Positions 8,654-17,353 of a stretch of DNA of 64,000 bases are shown piece after piece. This DNA comes from Pantoea anthophila (GTDB lineage Bacteria; Pseudomonadota; Gammaproteobacteria; Enterobacterales; Enterobacteriaceae). The translations under genes were made by a program, and so were the position numbers. The notes under the pieces are model-generated. The model had not been told where the DNA came from. It saw only the letters and a program-made list of their open reading frames with translations, and did not search any database. The stretch lies in contig NZ_VHIZ01000038.1 of NCBI RefSeq assembly GCF_006494375.1, forward strand, positions 1 to 64,000, in the 5' to 3' direction. Each line of letters opens with the position of its first letter. Position 1 is the stretch's first letter.

Positions 8654-9356
8654 CCTGCTATTAGCCAGCGCGCTGACTCTTAGTGCTGGCCCGGCCAGCG
8701 CGGTAGTTAACAGCACCCAGAGCCGGCTGGTGTTCAATGAAAAGAGCGTGGCGGAGTCACTTACCGTGGTGAATTCTGTCAGATCCCCGGCACTGGTACA
8801 GGTCTGGAGCGATGATGACGATCCTCTCAGTCCGCCCGATCGCATCAGTACACCCCTTGTCGTCGTGCCGCCACTATTTAAACTGGCCCCCGGTGAATCG
8901 CGCAACCTGCGTGTCATGCTCATTTCCCGCAAAGGGATGCCTGCAGACCGCGAGCGTCTGTACTGGCTGAACATTTATCAGATTCCACCAAATACTGCCC
9001 AGAAGTCGGCGCTGGAGAAGAAAGTAATTTTGCCGCTGCGCATCCGTTTAAAAGTATTTATCCGCCCGACCGGTTTAAAGGAGCCGGAAGAAGATGTCGG
9101 TGAAAAATTACGGTTTATCCTCGGCCAGACACAAACTAAACATGCACAACTGACCGTGAACAATCCAACACCCTATTACATGACATTAGGGAGTATCACG
9201 CTCGGAAGAACACCGCTGAAAGCAGAGATGATTGCACCCTTTTCGTCTCTCACCCTTGCGGTAAAAGAGATAAGTGCCGATCACACCCTGAACTGGACAG
9301 TAATCGATGATTACGGCAAGCATATACCTTATAAAAGAGAGTTGAGCAGCCAGTGA
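8619..9356 (+). CDS. Second periplasmic fimbrial chaperone
   Basis: About 245 residues: signal peptide ending GPASA, then the two Ig-like domains of the PapD family (TQSRLVFNEKSVAESLTVVN; RERLYWLNIYQIPP; RIRLKVFIRPTGL). ATG 8619 is preceded by AGGGAGG and sits inside the 3' end of the adhesin gene, so translation is likely coupled. A second chaperone directly after the adhesin suggests it serves the long tip adhesin while the first serves the pilin. That division of labour is inferred. Confidence 0.92.
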   Translation: MRRHRFLSVCSSLLLASALTLSAGPASAVVNSTQSRLVFNEKSVAESLTVVNSVRSPALVQVWSDDDDPLSPPDRISTPLVVVPPLFKLAPGESRNLRVMLISRKGMPADRERLYWLNIYQIPPNTAQKSALEKKVILPLRIRLKVFIRPTGLKEPEEDVGEKLRFILGQTQTKHAQLTVNNPTPYYMTLGSITLGRTPLKAEMIAPFSSLTLAVKEISADHTLNWTVIDDYGKHIPYKRELSSQ

Positions 9357-10006
9357 AAGACACTACACACAAAACAATAAATATGACCTATTTTCATAAG
9401 TATCATATGTCATACGATTTAATTACCTCGTTCCTCCGGCAGGAAATGAATAACACGCAATTTGATCTGCACCATTTTCCTGATGTAAAAAGTTTACTGA
9501 AGGCCGCAGAAGAAAATCGCATCGACGTGATTATTATCAATTCCGCCTGTCTGTTTGATGGATCGTTCCGGGAGACAGAAATCAAAAAGGTGCTCAGCGT
9601 ACTGTGTGGCAATGAAAACATCATTACTGTTTGTTTTACTCAGAACATGCGGTCTGTGCTGCTGAAAAAGATGCTTGATGCGGGTGTAAACATCATGCTC
9701 AGTCTGCAGGATACCCCGCAGGAGCTGGTCAACGCACTCAGAAGCATCATGCCTGCATCGTCAGCAGAAACCTATATTTCCCGCTCTGTGCATGAACATT
9801 TTCAGGAGGAGTGCACAGATTTAACACCCAAGGAGTGGGAGGTCATCAATCTGATTCAGGAGGGTTATTCGCTGTCAGAAATAGCGTCTAAAAAATGTCG
9901 CGCAATGAGTACTATTTCAACACAAAAAAGAAACGCCATGAATAAGTTACATCTGAGAAATGAAACAGAGCTATTGCGCTTTCTGCACCAGAACGCATTT
10001 TTTTAA
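9353..10006 (+). CDS. LuxR-type regulator at end of fimbrial operon
   Basis: 217 residues with a C-terminal LuxR helix-turn-helix (about 150-210: DLTPKEWEVINLIQEGYSL, then STISTQKRNAMNKL). The N-terminal half has a receiver-like beta/alpha order but the phospho-acceptor position reads IIINSA, so phosphorylation is unlikely. The GTG start at 9353 overlaps the second chaperone's stop by 4 nt, giving translational coupling and feedback from fimbrial expression. It resembles FimZ/RcsB-like regulators and may act with the LuxR protein encoded at 598-1233. Confidence 0.85.
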   Translation: MKDTTHKTINMTYFHKYHMSYDLITSFLRQEMNNTQFDLHHFPDVKSLLKAAEENRIDVIIINSACLFDGSFRETEIKKVLSVLCGNENIITVCFTQNMRSVLLKKMLDAGVNIMLSLQDTPQELVNALRSIMPASSAETYISRSVHEHFQEECTDLTPKEWEVINLIQEGYSLSEIASKKCRAMSTISTQKRNAMNKLHLRNETELLRFLHQNAFF

Positions 10007-10028
10007 TTCGTATTAATTTCGGAATCTC

Positions 10029-11348
10029 ATGCTGAAAAAATTTTTATTCCCGCTGGCGGGAGGATTATTGCTGTCCGGTCAGGCCGGTGCGCTGTCACTT
10101 CAGGAGTCGCTGATGGCTGCAAACAGTTATAATGCAGAAATGAACGCTGCCCGCAGTGAACATGATGCCGACGGGCAGAAAAAATATCAGGGCTTTGCGG
10201 GATTACTGCCGGCAATCTCCATTGACGGTGCCTGGGTTAAAACGGATCAGCCGGATGCGGCCTATTCTGCCGGTGTCACCCGCCACAATTATAGCGTCAA
10301 TCTGACACAGCCCGTTTTTGATATGGCAAAGTATGCCACCTGGCGCAGAAGCGTGGTGATTAGCAATCTGGCCGATGTCAATCTGCTTATTGCACAGCAG
10401 AAAATGATCGCCAGTGTCACCACGGCTTATTACGACGTGCTTTATCAACGCAGCGTGCTGGAAACCAGTCATCGCATTCTTGCTGCCTTCAGTGCACGGC
10501 TTAAACAGACACAAAAAGCGCTGGAAATAGGCGACGGCACCCGGCTCGATTTAGCTGAAGCACAGGCCAACTATGATAAAGCCGTGGCAGACGAACTGGT
10601 GGCAGAAAACGATCTGAACGATGCCAGTCTTGCTTTCCGTCAGCTTACTGGCAGGGATCCCCGGAGCATCCCAGACAGCAGCATGCGCTGTGTGCGCTTT
10701 CCCGACAGGCTCGTTCCTGAACAACTGAAACGCGATGCCGCTGCTAACAACCTCGACGTACTTGCCGCTATTCAGACGCACAAAGCCAGTGAGACAGACA
10801 TTCTGTCCGCCACCTCCAGTCATATGCCGGTCGTCACCCTGCAGGCTGGGTACGGCAAGAACTGGAGTCGGGCAGAAAACGGCAACTATCTTGACACGCT
10901 TTTTGGCACCACCTCTAAAACTGATAACACCCAGATTAGCGTTAATGTTTCGATCCCCCTGTTTGGCGGGGGTGGCCCTGTCTCACAAAGTCTGGAAGCG
11001 GCGCACCGTTTCGAACAGAGCAAAGAGCTGATCACCGATGCCAGACGCAAAGCGGAACAGCAGGCCATTCAGGCGGCGTCCGGTGTGCATAACAGCCAGT
11101 CCCGGATTAAAGCCTGTCAACGCGCAATCGCCTCAGCAGACAAACGCCTGAGTGCCACCCGTTATGGCCGCGAAATCGGTCAGCGCACCCTGATCGATGA
11201 ATTCAATGCAGAAAAGGATTATTTCCAGGCCGTGCAGGATCTGGCACAGGCGCAGAACGCGCTCATCCAGTCAATCGTCAAATTAAAAGCGGCCACTGGC
11301 TCGCTCGACTACGCCGCGATGAAAAGTTTCAGCTGTGGCGCGGCATAA
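10029..11348 (+). CDS. TolC-family outer-membrane export channel
   Basis: 439 residues with a signal peptide (ending near GQAGALS) and the TolC duplicated helical pattern: two repeats with long amphipathic helices (for example RLDLAEAQANYDKAVADELVAENDLNDA and the repeat near EFNAEKDYFQAVQDLAQAQNALIQSIVKLKAATG). It would form the trimeric outer-membrane duct of a type I exporter. It is the first gene of the microcin export set, 14 nt before the HlyD-like gene. Many class II microcin loci borrow chromosomal TolC, so a dedicated copy is notable. Confidence 0.9.
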   Translation: MLKKFLFPLAGGLLLSGQAGALSLQESLMAANSYNAEMNAARSEHDADGQKKYQGFAGLLPAISIDGAWVKTDQPDAAYSAGVTRHNYSVNLTQPVFDMAKYATWRRSVVISNLADVNLLIAQQKMIASVTTAYYDVLYQRSVLETSHRILAAFSARLKQTQKALEIGDGTRLDLAEAQANYDKAVADELVAENDLNDASLAFRQLTGRDPRSIPDSSMRCVRFPDRLVPEQLKRDAAANNLDVLAAIQTHKASETDILSATSSHMPVVTLQAGYGKNWSRAENGNYLDTLFGTTSKTDNTQISVNVSIPLFGGGGPVSQSLEAAHRFEQSKELITDARRKAEQQAIQAASGVHNSQSRIKACQRAIASADKRLSATRYGREIGQRTLIDEFNAEKDYFQAVQDLAQAQNALIQSIVKLKAATGSLDYAAMKSFSCGAA

Positions 11349-11362
11349 CGGGAATCGAATAG

Positions 11363-12622
11363 ATGAATAACGACTTATTTCGCCAGGAAGCGCTGGATGC
11401 TAAGAAAACTAAAGTCCTGGGCTCTGTTGCGTTGTATTGCCCCCCTTTCCGCTGGGTTGTCATCACGCTGATCGGACTGCTGGTTGCCGTCATGATCGCC
11501 TTTTGCATCTTTGGCACTTACACCAAACGTGAAAGTGCGCAGGGTGTACTGGTACCGGAAAACGGCATGATGACGATTACAGCGATGAGCACCGGCACGG
11601 TTATCGCTCTGCCCGCCCGTGAAGGTGAGAGCCTGCAAAAGGGCAGCCTGATCGCCACCGTCTCATCGGAAATTTCAACACGCTATGGCCAGACACGGGA
11701 GGCGATCGCGGCCCAGCTGGAGTTTCAGCAAGCAGGGCTGAAAAATCAGCTGATCAATCTTGAGCAACTGCACACCGAAACGCTGAAATCTCTTGAGGAA
11801 AAGGTCAGTTTACTCGGCCAGCAATCGGCTGAACTGGAGACCATTTTTCGCCAGCGCACCCAGCAGATTCAGCTGTCCAGAACACAGCTCAATAAAATGA
11901 GCGCCATGCGCAAAGAGGGCTACGCCTCCAATACGCAGGTAGAACAGCAGCAGAATGAGTTGCTTGATGCCAGCGTGCGTTTACAGGATGTCGCACGTCA
12001 GCGTATTGATATCCGCCAGCAACTGGCTCAGGCGCGGCAGCAGCTGCGTGAGCAACCCCTCTCTTATAACCAGCAAAAAAACGAGTTACAGCAAAAGCTT
12101 TCCGGGATTACGCAGTCGATCATGGAAAACGAATCCCGTCGTTCGATTGAGCTGCATGCGCCGGAAAACGGCACCGTCAGTGCCGTGCTGGTCAAACCGG
12201 GACAGATCGTCACGTCGGGTCAGACCGTGGCGATGATGCTGCCGGATAATGCGCGTTTGCAGGCAAGGATTATGCTCAGCAGCCGCGCCATCGGCTTTAT
12301 CCGGCCAGGCCAGCGTGTCGTGCTGCGCTATCAACCTTTCCCATGGCAGAAGTTTGGCCAGCAATACGGCACCGTGCTGGAAATTTCAAAGTCGGCCCTG
12401 TCACCGCAGGAAGTCGCCAGCCTGACCGGCGATGGTCAGGTGAAAGAGTCGATGTATCAGGTGAAAGTGGCGCTGGATAAGCAGACGGTGCAGGCCTACG
12501 GCAGGCAGAGCAGCTTGCATGCGGGCAGTGCGCTGGAGGCAGACTTTATCGTCGATAAACGACGCCTCTACGAGTGGGTTCTGGAGCCATTAAACGCATT
12601 GGGCAAAATGACGTCCTTATAA
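11363..12622 (+). CDS. HlyD/CvaA-like membrane-fusion protein
   Basis: 419 residues: cytoplasmic N-terminus, one membrane helix (about 32-54), a short biotinyl-lipoyl-like half (VLVPENGMMTITAMSTGTVIAL), a coiled-coil hairpin (about 105-250, many Gln/Glu heptads), then the second lipoyl half (IELHAPENGTVSAVLVKPGQIV) and a beta-barrel. This is the adaptor of type I bacteriocin exporters, joining the C39 ABC transporter to the TolC-like channel. It lies between those two genes in one operon. Confidence 0.93.
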   Translation: MNNDLFRQEALDAKKTKVLGSVALYCPPFRWVVITLIGLLVAVMIAFCIFGTYTKRESAQGVLVPENGMMTITAMSTGTVIALPAREGESLQKGSLIATVSSEISTRYGQTREAIAAQLEFQQAGLKNQLINLEQLHTETLKSLEEKVSLLGQQSAELETIFRQRTQQIQLSRTQLNKMSAMRKEGYASNTQVEQQQNELLDASVRLQDVARQRIDIRQQLAQARQQLREQPLSYNQQKNELQQKLSGITQSIMENESRRSIELHAPENGTVSAVLVKPGQIVTSGQTVAMMLPDNARLQARIMLSSRAIGFIRPGQRVVLRYQPFPWQKFGQQYGTVLEISKSALSPQEVASLTGDGQVKESMYQVKVALDKQTVQAYGRQSSLHAGSALEADFIVDKRRLYEWVLEPLNALGKMTSL

Positions 12623-12646
12623 TTTCATTATCTTATCAGGTTACCT

Positions 12647-14809
12647 ATGGATTTATTTCACAAACTGAATTTGTCATTTCGCCAGAAACTGCCCGTTTTA
12701 CGTCAGACCCAGGCGGCTGAATGTGGCCTGACCTGTATCGGCATGATTGCCGGCTACTATGGTCATCACACCGATATGGTCTCGCTGCGCCAGCGCTTCC
12801 CGACCTCCCTTAAAGGCAGCACGCTGGCGAATGTGATGTCATTCGCACAGAGCATAGGCATGGGCTGTCGTGCGGTTCGCCTCGAACTGGATGAACTGGA
12901 TAAACTGAATCTGCCCTGCGTTCTGCACTGGGAGATGAACCACTTTGTCGTGCTGAAAGGCATCGCTAAAAACAGGCTCATTATTCATGACCCGGCGCGT
13001 GGCATACGCAAAGTGCCGATGGATGAAGTCTCCGCCTCATTCACTGGCGTCGCGCTGGAACTTTATCCCGGCGCCACCTTTGAGAAGAAAAACGAGAAAA
13101 AATCGATTTCCATGCTGAGCCTGATCCGTAACGTGTCCGGAATTGGCTCTGCGTTCGTGCAGGTGGCCTTACTGTCACTGGCACTGGAATTTTTTGGCAT
13201 CATCACGCCATTTTACATGCAGTGGGTGATGGATCAGGTGCTGGTCTCTGCGGACCGTGATTTGCTGACGCTGCTCGGTGTCGCCTTTATCTGCATCACC
13301 CTGTTTCAGAACCTGATTTCAGCACTGCGAAGCTGGGTTACGACCTGGTTCTCCAGCATGCTGAGCGTACAGTGGTCATCCAATCTGTGCGCCCATCTGC
13401 TGGGATTACCGCTCAGTTACTTTGAAGAACGTCATGTTGGCGACATTCTTTCGCGCTTCGGGTCCATCGGCAATATTCAGAGCACGCTAACCGGCCGCTT
13501 TATCTCGTCTGTTTTCGACGGGGTTATGGCGCTGGTTACCCTCGGCGTAATTTTCACCTATAACGCCACCCTGACCTGTGTGGTCGTTGGCCTGTTCCTG
13601 CTTTATGCACTGATTCGCTGGATCTCATTCGAACCCTTTCGCCAGGCGAATGAGAATCAGCTGATGGCCTCCGCCGTAGTGCAGTCACAGCTGCTTGAAT
13701 CGATCCGTGGCGTGCAGGCGATCAAGCTCAACAATAAGCAGGATCTGCGCGTTTCGACTTATACCAATGAAACCGTGGAGTCGACAAACAAAGGGATTAC
13801 GACGCAGAAACTCTCGATTGGATTCAACACGCTGCAGGGGACAATTTCCGGCGTTGGCAAAATTGTTCTGATCTGGCTGGCTGCGGCGCAGGTACTGGAC
13901 GGTAACTTTACCAGCGGGATGCTGGTGGCGTTCATCTCGTTCTCCGATCAGTTTATCTCTCGCTCTGCGGGCCTGATCAACGCGCTGATCGAATTCAAAA
14001 TGCTCCGCTTACACGGTGAACGTCTCTCCGATATTGTCCTGACGGAGAAAGAGCAGAATATGGAAAGCCACATCGCGCTGGCGGAAGAAACAGGGCCGGT
14101 GCGTCTGGATATCAGCGACATGACCTTCCGTTATTCAGCCACTGACGAAGAGATCTTCTCTGACTTCAGCCTGAGCATTGCGGCCGGTGAATCTGTCGCC
14201 ATCATCGGCCCCTCCGGCCAGGGTAAAACGACGCTGGCAAAATTGCTGCTCGGACTGCTCAAACCGAACGCCGGTATGATCAGCATTAACGGTATCGACC
14301 ATACAAAACTGGGAATGACGCATTACCGCGATCTAATCGGAAGCGTGATGCAAAACGATATGATGTTTGCCGGCTCCATCATGGACAACATCAGTTTCTT
14401 TGATGCCAGCCTGGATAAAGCCAGGGTCGAGTGGGCAGCACGTATCGCCCAGATACATGGCGACATTATGGCAATGCCTATGGGCTACAACAGCATGGTG
14501 GGCGATATGGGTTCGTCTCTCTCCGGAGGGCAGGTGCAGCGTGTCATCCTCGCCCGCGCGCTTTACCGCCAGCCGCGCCTGCTTATCCTTGATGAGGCCA
14601 CCAGTCATCTGGATGTGGCCAGAGAGAGTGCCATCAATGATGCGATAAAGCACATGAGCATCACCCGCGTCATCATCGCACACCGGCCGGAAACGATCAT
14701 GAGCGCAGACCGCATTATCCAAATCAACCGCCATGGCGTGACCGAAATCACCAAAGCAGAGTTTGCAGCTTTAGTGAACGCCTCACAGGTGACGCTGGAA
14801 ATAAATTAA
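12647..14809 (+). CDS. C39-peptidase ABC exporter (CvaB-like)
   Basis: 720 residues. The N-terminal C39 cysteine peptidase (about 15-140) shows QTQAAECGLTC with the catalytic Cys, NHFVVLKG with His and HDPARG with Asp. A six-helix transmembrane domain (about 160-435) and an ATPase domain follow, with Walker A GPSGQGKTT, signature LSGGQVQR and Walker B LLILDEATS. It cleaves double-glycine-type leaders in the cytoplasm while exporting the peptide. The intact catalytic triad and adjacent leader-bearing precursor predict a working processing exporter. Confidence 0.96.
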   Translation: MDLFHKLNLSFRQKLPVLRQTQAAECGLTCIGMIAGYYGHHTDMVSLRQRFPTSLKGSTLANVMSFAQSIGMGCRAVRLELDELDKLNLPCVLHWEMNHFVVLKGIAKNRLIIHDPARGIRKVPMDEVSASFTGVALELYPGATFEKKNEKKSISMLSLIRNVSGIGSAFVQVALLSLALEFFGIITPFYMQWVMDQVLVSADRDLLTLLGVAFICITLFQNLISALRSWVTTWFSSMLSVQWSSNLCAHLLGLPLSYFEERHVGDILSRFGSIGNIQSTLTGRFISSVFDGVMALVTLGVIFTYNATLTCVVVGLFLLYALIRWISFEPFRQANENQLMASAVVQSQLLESIRGVQAIKLNNKQDLRVSTYTNETVESTNKGITTQKLSIGFNTLQGTISGVGKIVLIWLAAAQVLDGNFTSGMLVAFISFSDQFISRSAGLINALIEFKMLRLHGERLSDIVLTEKEQNMESHIALAEETGPVRLDISDMTFRYSATDEEIFSDFSLSIAAGESVAIIGPSGQGKTTLAKLLLGLLKPNAGMISINGIDHTKLGMTHYRDLIGSVMQNDMMFAGSIMDNISFFDASLDKARVEWAARIAQIHGDIMAMPMGYNSMVGDMGSSLSGGQVQRVILARALYRQPRLLILDEATSHLDVARESAINDAIKHMSITRVIIAHRPETIMSADRIIQINRHGVTEITKAEFAALVNASQVTLEIN

Positions 14810-14857
14810 CAGAGGGCACTGTTAAGTGCTGCCCAGCCCTGAAACCAAGGAGTGAAT

Positions 14858-15295
14858 ATGAAAAACAGTCTAATCTGCCTGGAAGGCACGCTTAAATTTG
14901 ACGAAGAAGTCAGAACTCAGACAATTAATGTTGTGGCATTCAGAACCGGCCAGCAGATCACCATCAACCGCGACCGGCTTGCTGAAGGACAAACCCTTGG
15001 CGAGAATATTGCCTTACAGGTCAGTAATGCCGAAAAAATATTTAATCAGTTCAACCTGGTAAAAATGGAAGAGGTCAATGATGGCCATGCATTTACGAAG
15101 ACTTTCCAGGTGATTTACAGCTTTATAACCGGCCAGGGCGGCAGTCAGCGAGTCTGGCAGGTAACCTATGCCTGTCTGCTGGCTGATAATGTTACGATCA
15201 ACTTCACGTCAATTTACCCTGATGAAGTATCCATGAAGAATGAGATGCACAGGCTGGCACATTGCGTAAAGTCATTTACGCTTAACAACACCTGA
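14858..15295 (+). CDS. DcrB/DUF1795-like protein in microcin locus
   Basis: About 145 residues with no signal peptide or membrane helix. The layout matches the DUF1795/DcrB-like fold: an N-terminal beta strand segment (LICLEGTLKFDEEVRTQTIN), ITINRDRLAEGQTL, a central helix (ENIALQVSNAEKIFNQFN), then WQVTYACLLADN and a C-terminal helix. Family members include DcrB and the Eag chaperones of type VI effectors. ATG 14858 has AAGGAG 5 nt upstream. Between exporter and precursor genes it could be a chaperone for the hydrophobic peptide or an atypical immunity protein; neither role is shown. Confidence 0.72.
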   Translation: MKNSLICLEGTLKFDEEVRTQTINVVAFRTGQQITINRDRLAEGQTLGENIALQVSNAEKIFNQFNLVKMEEVNDGHAFTKTFQVIYSFITGQGGSQRVWQVTYACLLADNVTINFTSIYPDEVSMKNEMHRLAHCVKSFTLNNT

Positions 15296-15466
15296 GGTAT
15301 TAACACGGATTTTAAAATGGCCATACCAGATACAAACACAAAAGCTGAAAGAAATTAAAAATAGAAGTAATTCTATTTAAGAGGCTTCAGGTTAAATGCA
15401 TAATTAACGCCGAAAATTAACATTAATAACACCACCTGCCATCAGTGACAGGGTCAGGAAGTGACC

Positions 15467-15638
15467 GTGCGTGATTTCAGTATCACGGAAGCTGACGTTT
15501 GCACCGCTGAATATTCAGGAGGAATGCTTCAACCGCGTTCTGCTGATATCTGCAAGGGATGTTGCGGTCGTCGTCATCATCGGGAATCACTCAACGGGCG
15601 TAAAGTCGCTGACAAACCCGTGCCAGCTCATTTCCTGA
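15467..15638 (+). pseudogene. Frameshifted microcin precursor remnant
   Basis: GTG 15467, preceded by AGGAA at 15456-15460, opens a leader MRDFSITEADV that aligns with MRDLSMMEIDAV of the intact precursor, then reaches S-G-G. Further on, the original frame becomes Cys/Arg/His-rich. In the next frame from 15531 the sequence reads NRVLLISARDVAVVVIIG, aligning with SSVLLAAAGYAAGATIGG of the intact precursor (7 of 18 identical, with matching CGTTCTGCTG DNA), and stops at TGA 15636-15638. This fits a paralogous microcin gene broken by a +1 shift near 15530. The unshifted frame, to 15649, remains a less likely alternative product. Confidence 0.6.
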
Positions 15639-15882
15639 CTGAAGCATAACGGCATAACGCCGCAGCAAAATTAATCGGACAAGAGATAAAAAGAGAAGCG
15701 CTAAGCCATTCACTTTATCGTCAGAATATTGAATGTGTAATCCTGATAGGTTATCCATGTAGCACAGGATAATAATTCAGAAAGGCATGCTGTAATAAAA
15801 AATGCCTGCTTTACCTGTTTTGAAACAAGACAGCATGTCACTGCCGTCATTTTGAAACAGCCTATGAAAAGTCATATTTTAA

Positions 15883-15898
15883 CTTCTCAAATGAGAAG
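15883..15898 (+). promoter_or_regulatory. Palindrome in microcin leader region
   Basis: Perfect 7-bp inverted repeat CTTCTCA-AA-TGAGAAG, 44 nt upstream of the microcin start codon. It may be an operator or a short mRNA hairpin. The 15650-15941 spacer otherwise shows no convincing gene; a 6-bp AGGCAT/ATGCCT repeat lies at about 15783-15806. Confidence 0.4.
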
Positions 15899-15941
15899 AT
15901 AAGACATGGCTTAACTTTAAAATTAATCTGAGGAAATAATA

Positions 15942-16280
15942 ATGCGCGATTTAAGCATGATGGAAATTGATGCCGTATCGGGTGCGGGCTTATGGGAATC
16001 ACTCACCAGCAGCGTTCTGCTGGCAGCGGCAGGCTACGCTGCGGGTGCCACCATCGGCGGCATGCACGGTGGCGACGGTGGCGGTATCCTCGGCATTGGT
16101 GCCATTGGCCAGCTGGTGGGTATGTTGGGTGCAGGCATGATCGGTGCCGCGGCGGGTGCTGTCGCCGGTGCAATTATGGGCTGGAATGATTCAGAGTCAG
16201 TATATGCACTGGTCAATCAGTTTATCACTAACGCTTTCAACGGCACCTTCCAGGATAATGCGGCAAGCCGCTTGATCTGA
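15942..16280 (+). CDS. Colicin-V-like class II microcin precursor
   Basis: 112 residues. The leader MRDLSMMEIDAVSGA aligns position by position with the 15-residue colicin V leader type (MRTLTLNELDSVSGG), with GA replacing GG at the cleavage site. The predicted mature peptide is about 97 residues beginning GLWES. It has a Gly/Ala-rich membrane-active core including GQLVGMLGAGMIGAAAGAVA, which resembles the GQFVAGGIGAAAGGVAG core of colicin V, and a polar tail without Cys. Start ATG 15942 follows TGAGGAAA. Expected action is inner-membrane insertion in related bacteria after export by the adjacent type I system. Uptake receptor and immunity protein are unidentified. Confidence 0.88.
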   Translation: MRDLSMMEIDAVSGAGLWESLTSSVLLAAAGYAAGATIGGMHGGDGGGILGIGAIGQLVGMLGAGMIGAAAGAVAGAIMGWNDSESVYALVNQFITNAFNGTFQDNAASRLI

Positions 16281-16302
16281 TGCTTATATGACTGGCTTTG
16301 AC

Positions 16303-16331
16303 AAGGTGCAGAACATTCTGCACCTTTTTTT
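16303..16331 (+). terminator. Strong intrinsic terminator after microcin gene
   Basis: An 11-bp stem (AAGGTGCAGAA / TTCTGCACCTT) with a 2-nt apex and seven T residues (16325-16331) lies 22 nt after the microcin stop. It closes the microcin transcript before the MarT-like gene. Confidence 0.93.
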
Positions 16332-16477
16332 ATGTCCGGTAAAAGCGGGCTGCGTTGTGACGCTGACCCTATAAAAATTCCCAAATGAAAATGGAATCTT
16401 AAAATGTCGCACAGATTGGAGGTAACAATAAGGGGGTAAAAAAGCTAGACTCAGATTTTTCTGCTGAGTTTAGCCTG

Positions 16478-17353
16478 ATGCATAATCACTACATCATTAA
16501 TGGATTTATTGAGTTTCATCCTGCGGCCAGTACATTGCGTAATCTGAACGATCCAGAAAAATGTGTAGTCCTCAATTCTCCGGCAGGCCGCTGCCTCTTA
16601 TTATTAATCACACGAAATGACACGATTATTACGCAGCAGGAGTTTATGGAGATTGTCTGGGAGAAAAATGGGATGCTGGTTTCTCCCAATACCTTTTATC
16701 AGAATATTTCTATTCTGCGGAAGGGTTTAAAAAAGGTCGGGCTGGCGGAAGATCCTGTCGTAACAATCCCACGCGTCGGTCTGACACTGGCCAGTGGAAC
16801 AGATATAAAGAAACGCAGTAGTGAAACGCACGTTGATGGCAGTCAGGTAAACACACACTCCAGAGATGAAGATACTTTTGCGGAAGAACCTTATGATGAG
16901 ATGAGCCTGCCACCCTCAGCGGATACTGAACCGAGCGAGCGGCTGGTGGCGCACGCTGCCCGGCAGGAGTCGGGAGCACCGCTGAAATCTTTCCTGCCAG
17001 CGGTTTTACTCTGGACCATGAGCCTGGTCGCACTGATTCTGCTGATGGTAATTCTGAAAACTCACAGCGCATCAGATGCGCCCCGCGTCCATTTTGATGA
17101 GTACCCTTTTCTGGCAGATATCAATGGATGCCGGGTTTATATTGCCGACAAAGATGCCCGTTCAGAGGAGAAAAAGAAAACGCTTTCTCTGGTTGAAAAA
17201 TTGAAAAGTAGCTGCAGCCATTATCCCTGGGTCTATGTGACGCATTATGCGCTCCTGCCCAGAACCTCAGTCATTCGCTGCAATAAACCGATGAGCCAGA
17301 AAAATCAGTGCATTTCAGAATATCATTTCAGAGGATTGAATCCGGGTGATTAA
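16478..17353 (+). CDS. MarT/CadC-like membrane winged-helix regulator
   Basis: 291 residues. The N-terminal OmpR-type winged helix (about 1-105) includes NSPAGRCLLLLI, TQQEFMEIVWEKNG, SPNTFYQNISILRKGLKK and VVTIPRVGLTL. A variable acidic linker, one membrane helix (about 172-194, LLWTMSLVALILLMVIL) and a periplasmic domain of about 95 residues with four Cys follow. This is the ToxR/CadC architecture: DNA-binding inside, sensing outside. It overlaps the FidL-like gene by 8 nt, matching the marT-fidL arrangement known from Salmonella. No good ribosome site precedes ATG 16478. Its position after the microcin terminator makes microcin genes plausible targets. Confidence 0.8.
   Translation: MHNHYIINGFIEFHPAASTLRNLNDPEKCVVLNSPAGRCLLLLITRNDTIITQQEFMEIVWEKNGMLVSPNTFYQNISILRKGLKKVGLAEDPVVTIPRVGLTLASGTDIKKRSSETHVDGSQVNTHSRDEDTFAEEPYDEMSLPPSADTEPSERLVAHAARQESGAPLKSFLPAVLLWTMSLVALILLMVILKTHSASDAPRVHFDEYPFLADINGCRVYIADKDARSEEKKKTLSLVEKLKSSCSHYPWVYVTHYALLPRTSVIRCNKPMSQKNQCISEYHFRGLNPGD

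Noticed and set aside
15461..15649. Intact 62-residue Cys/Arg/His-rich peptide in the unshifted frame
   Set aside because: The tail does not resemble a bacteriocin, whereas the next frame aligns with the intact microcin core; kept as a pseudogene instead.
15680..15880. Minus-strand frame of about 47 codons upstream of the microcin, considered as an immunity gene
   Set aside because: No ribosome site and no clear membrane segments; probably chance.
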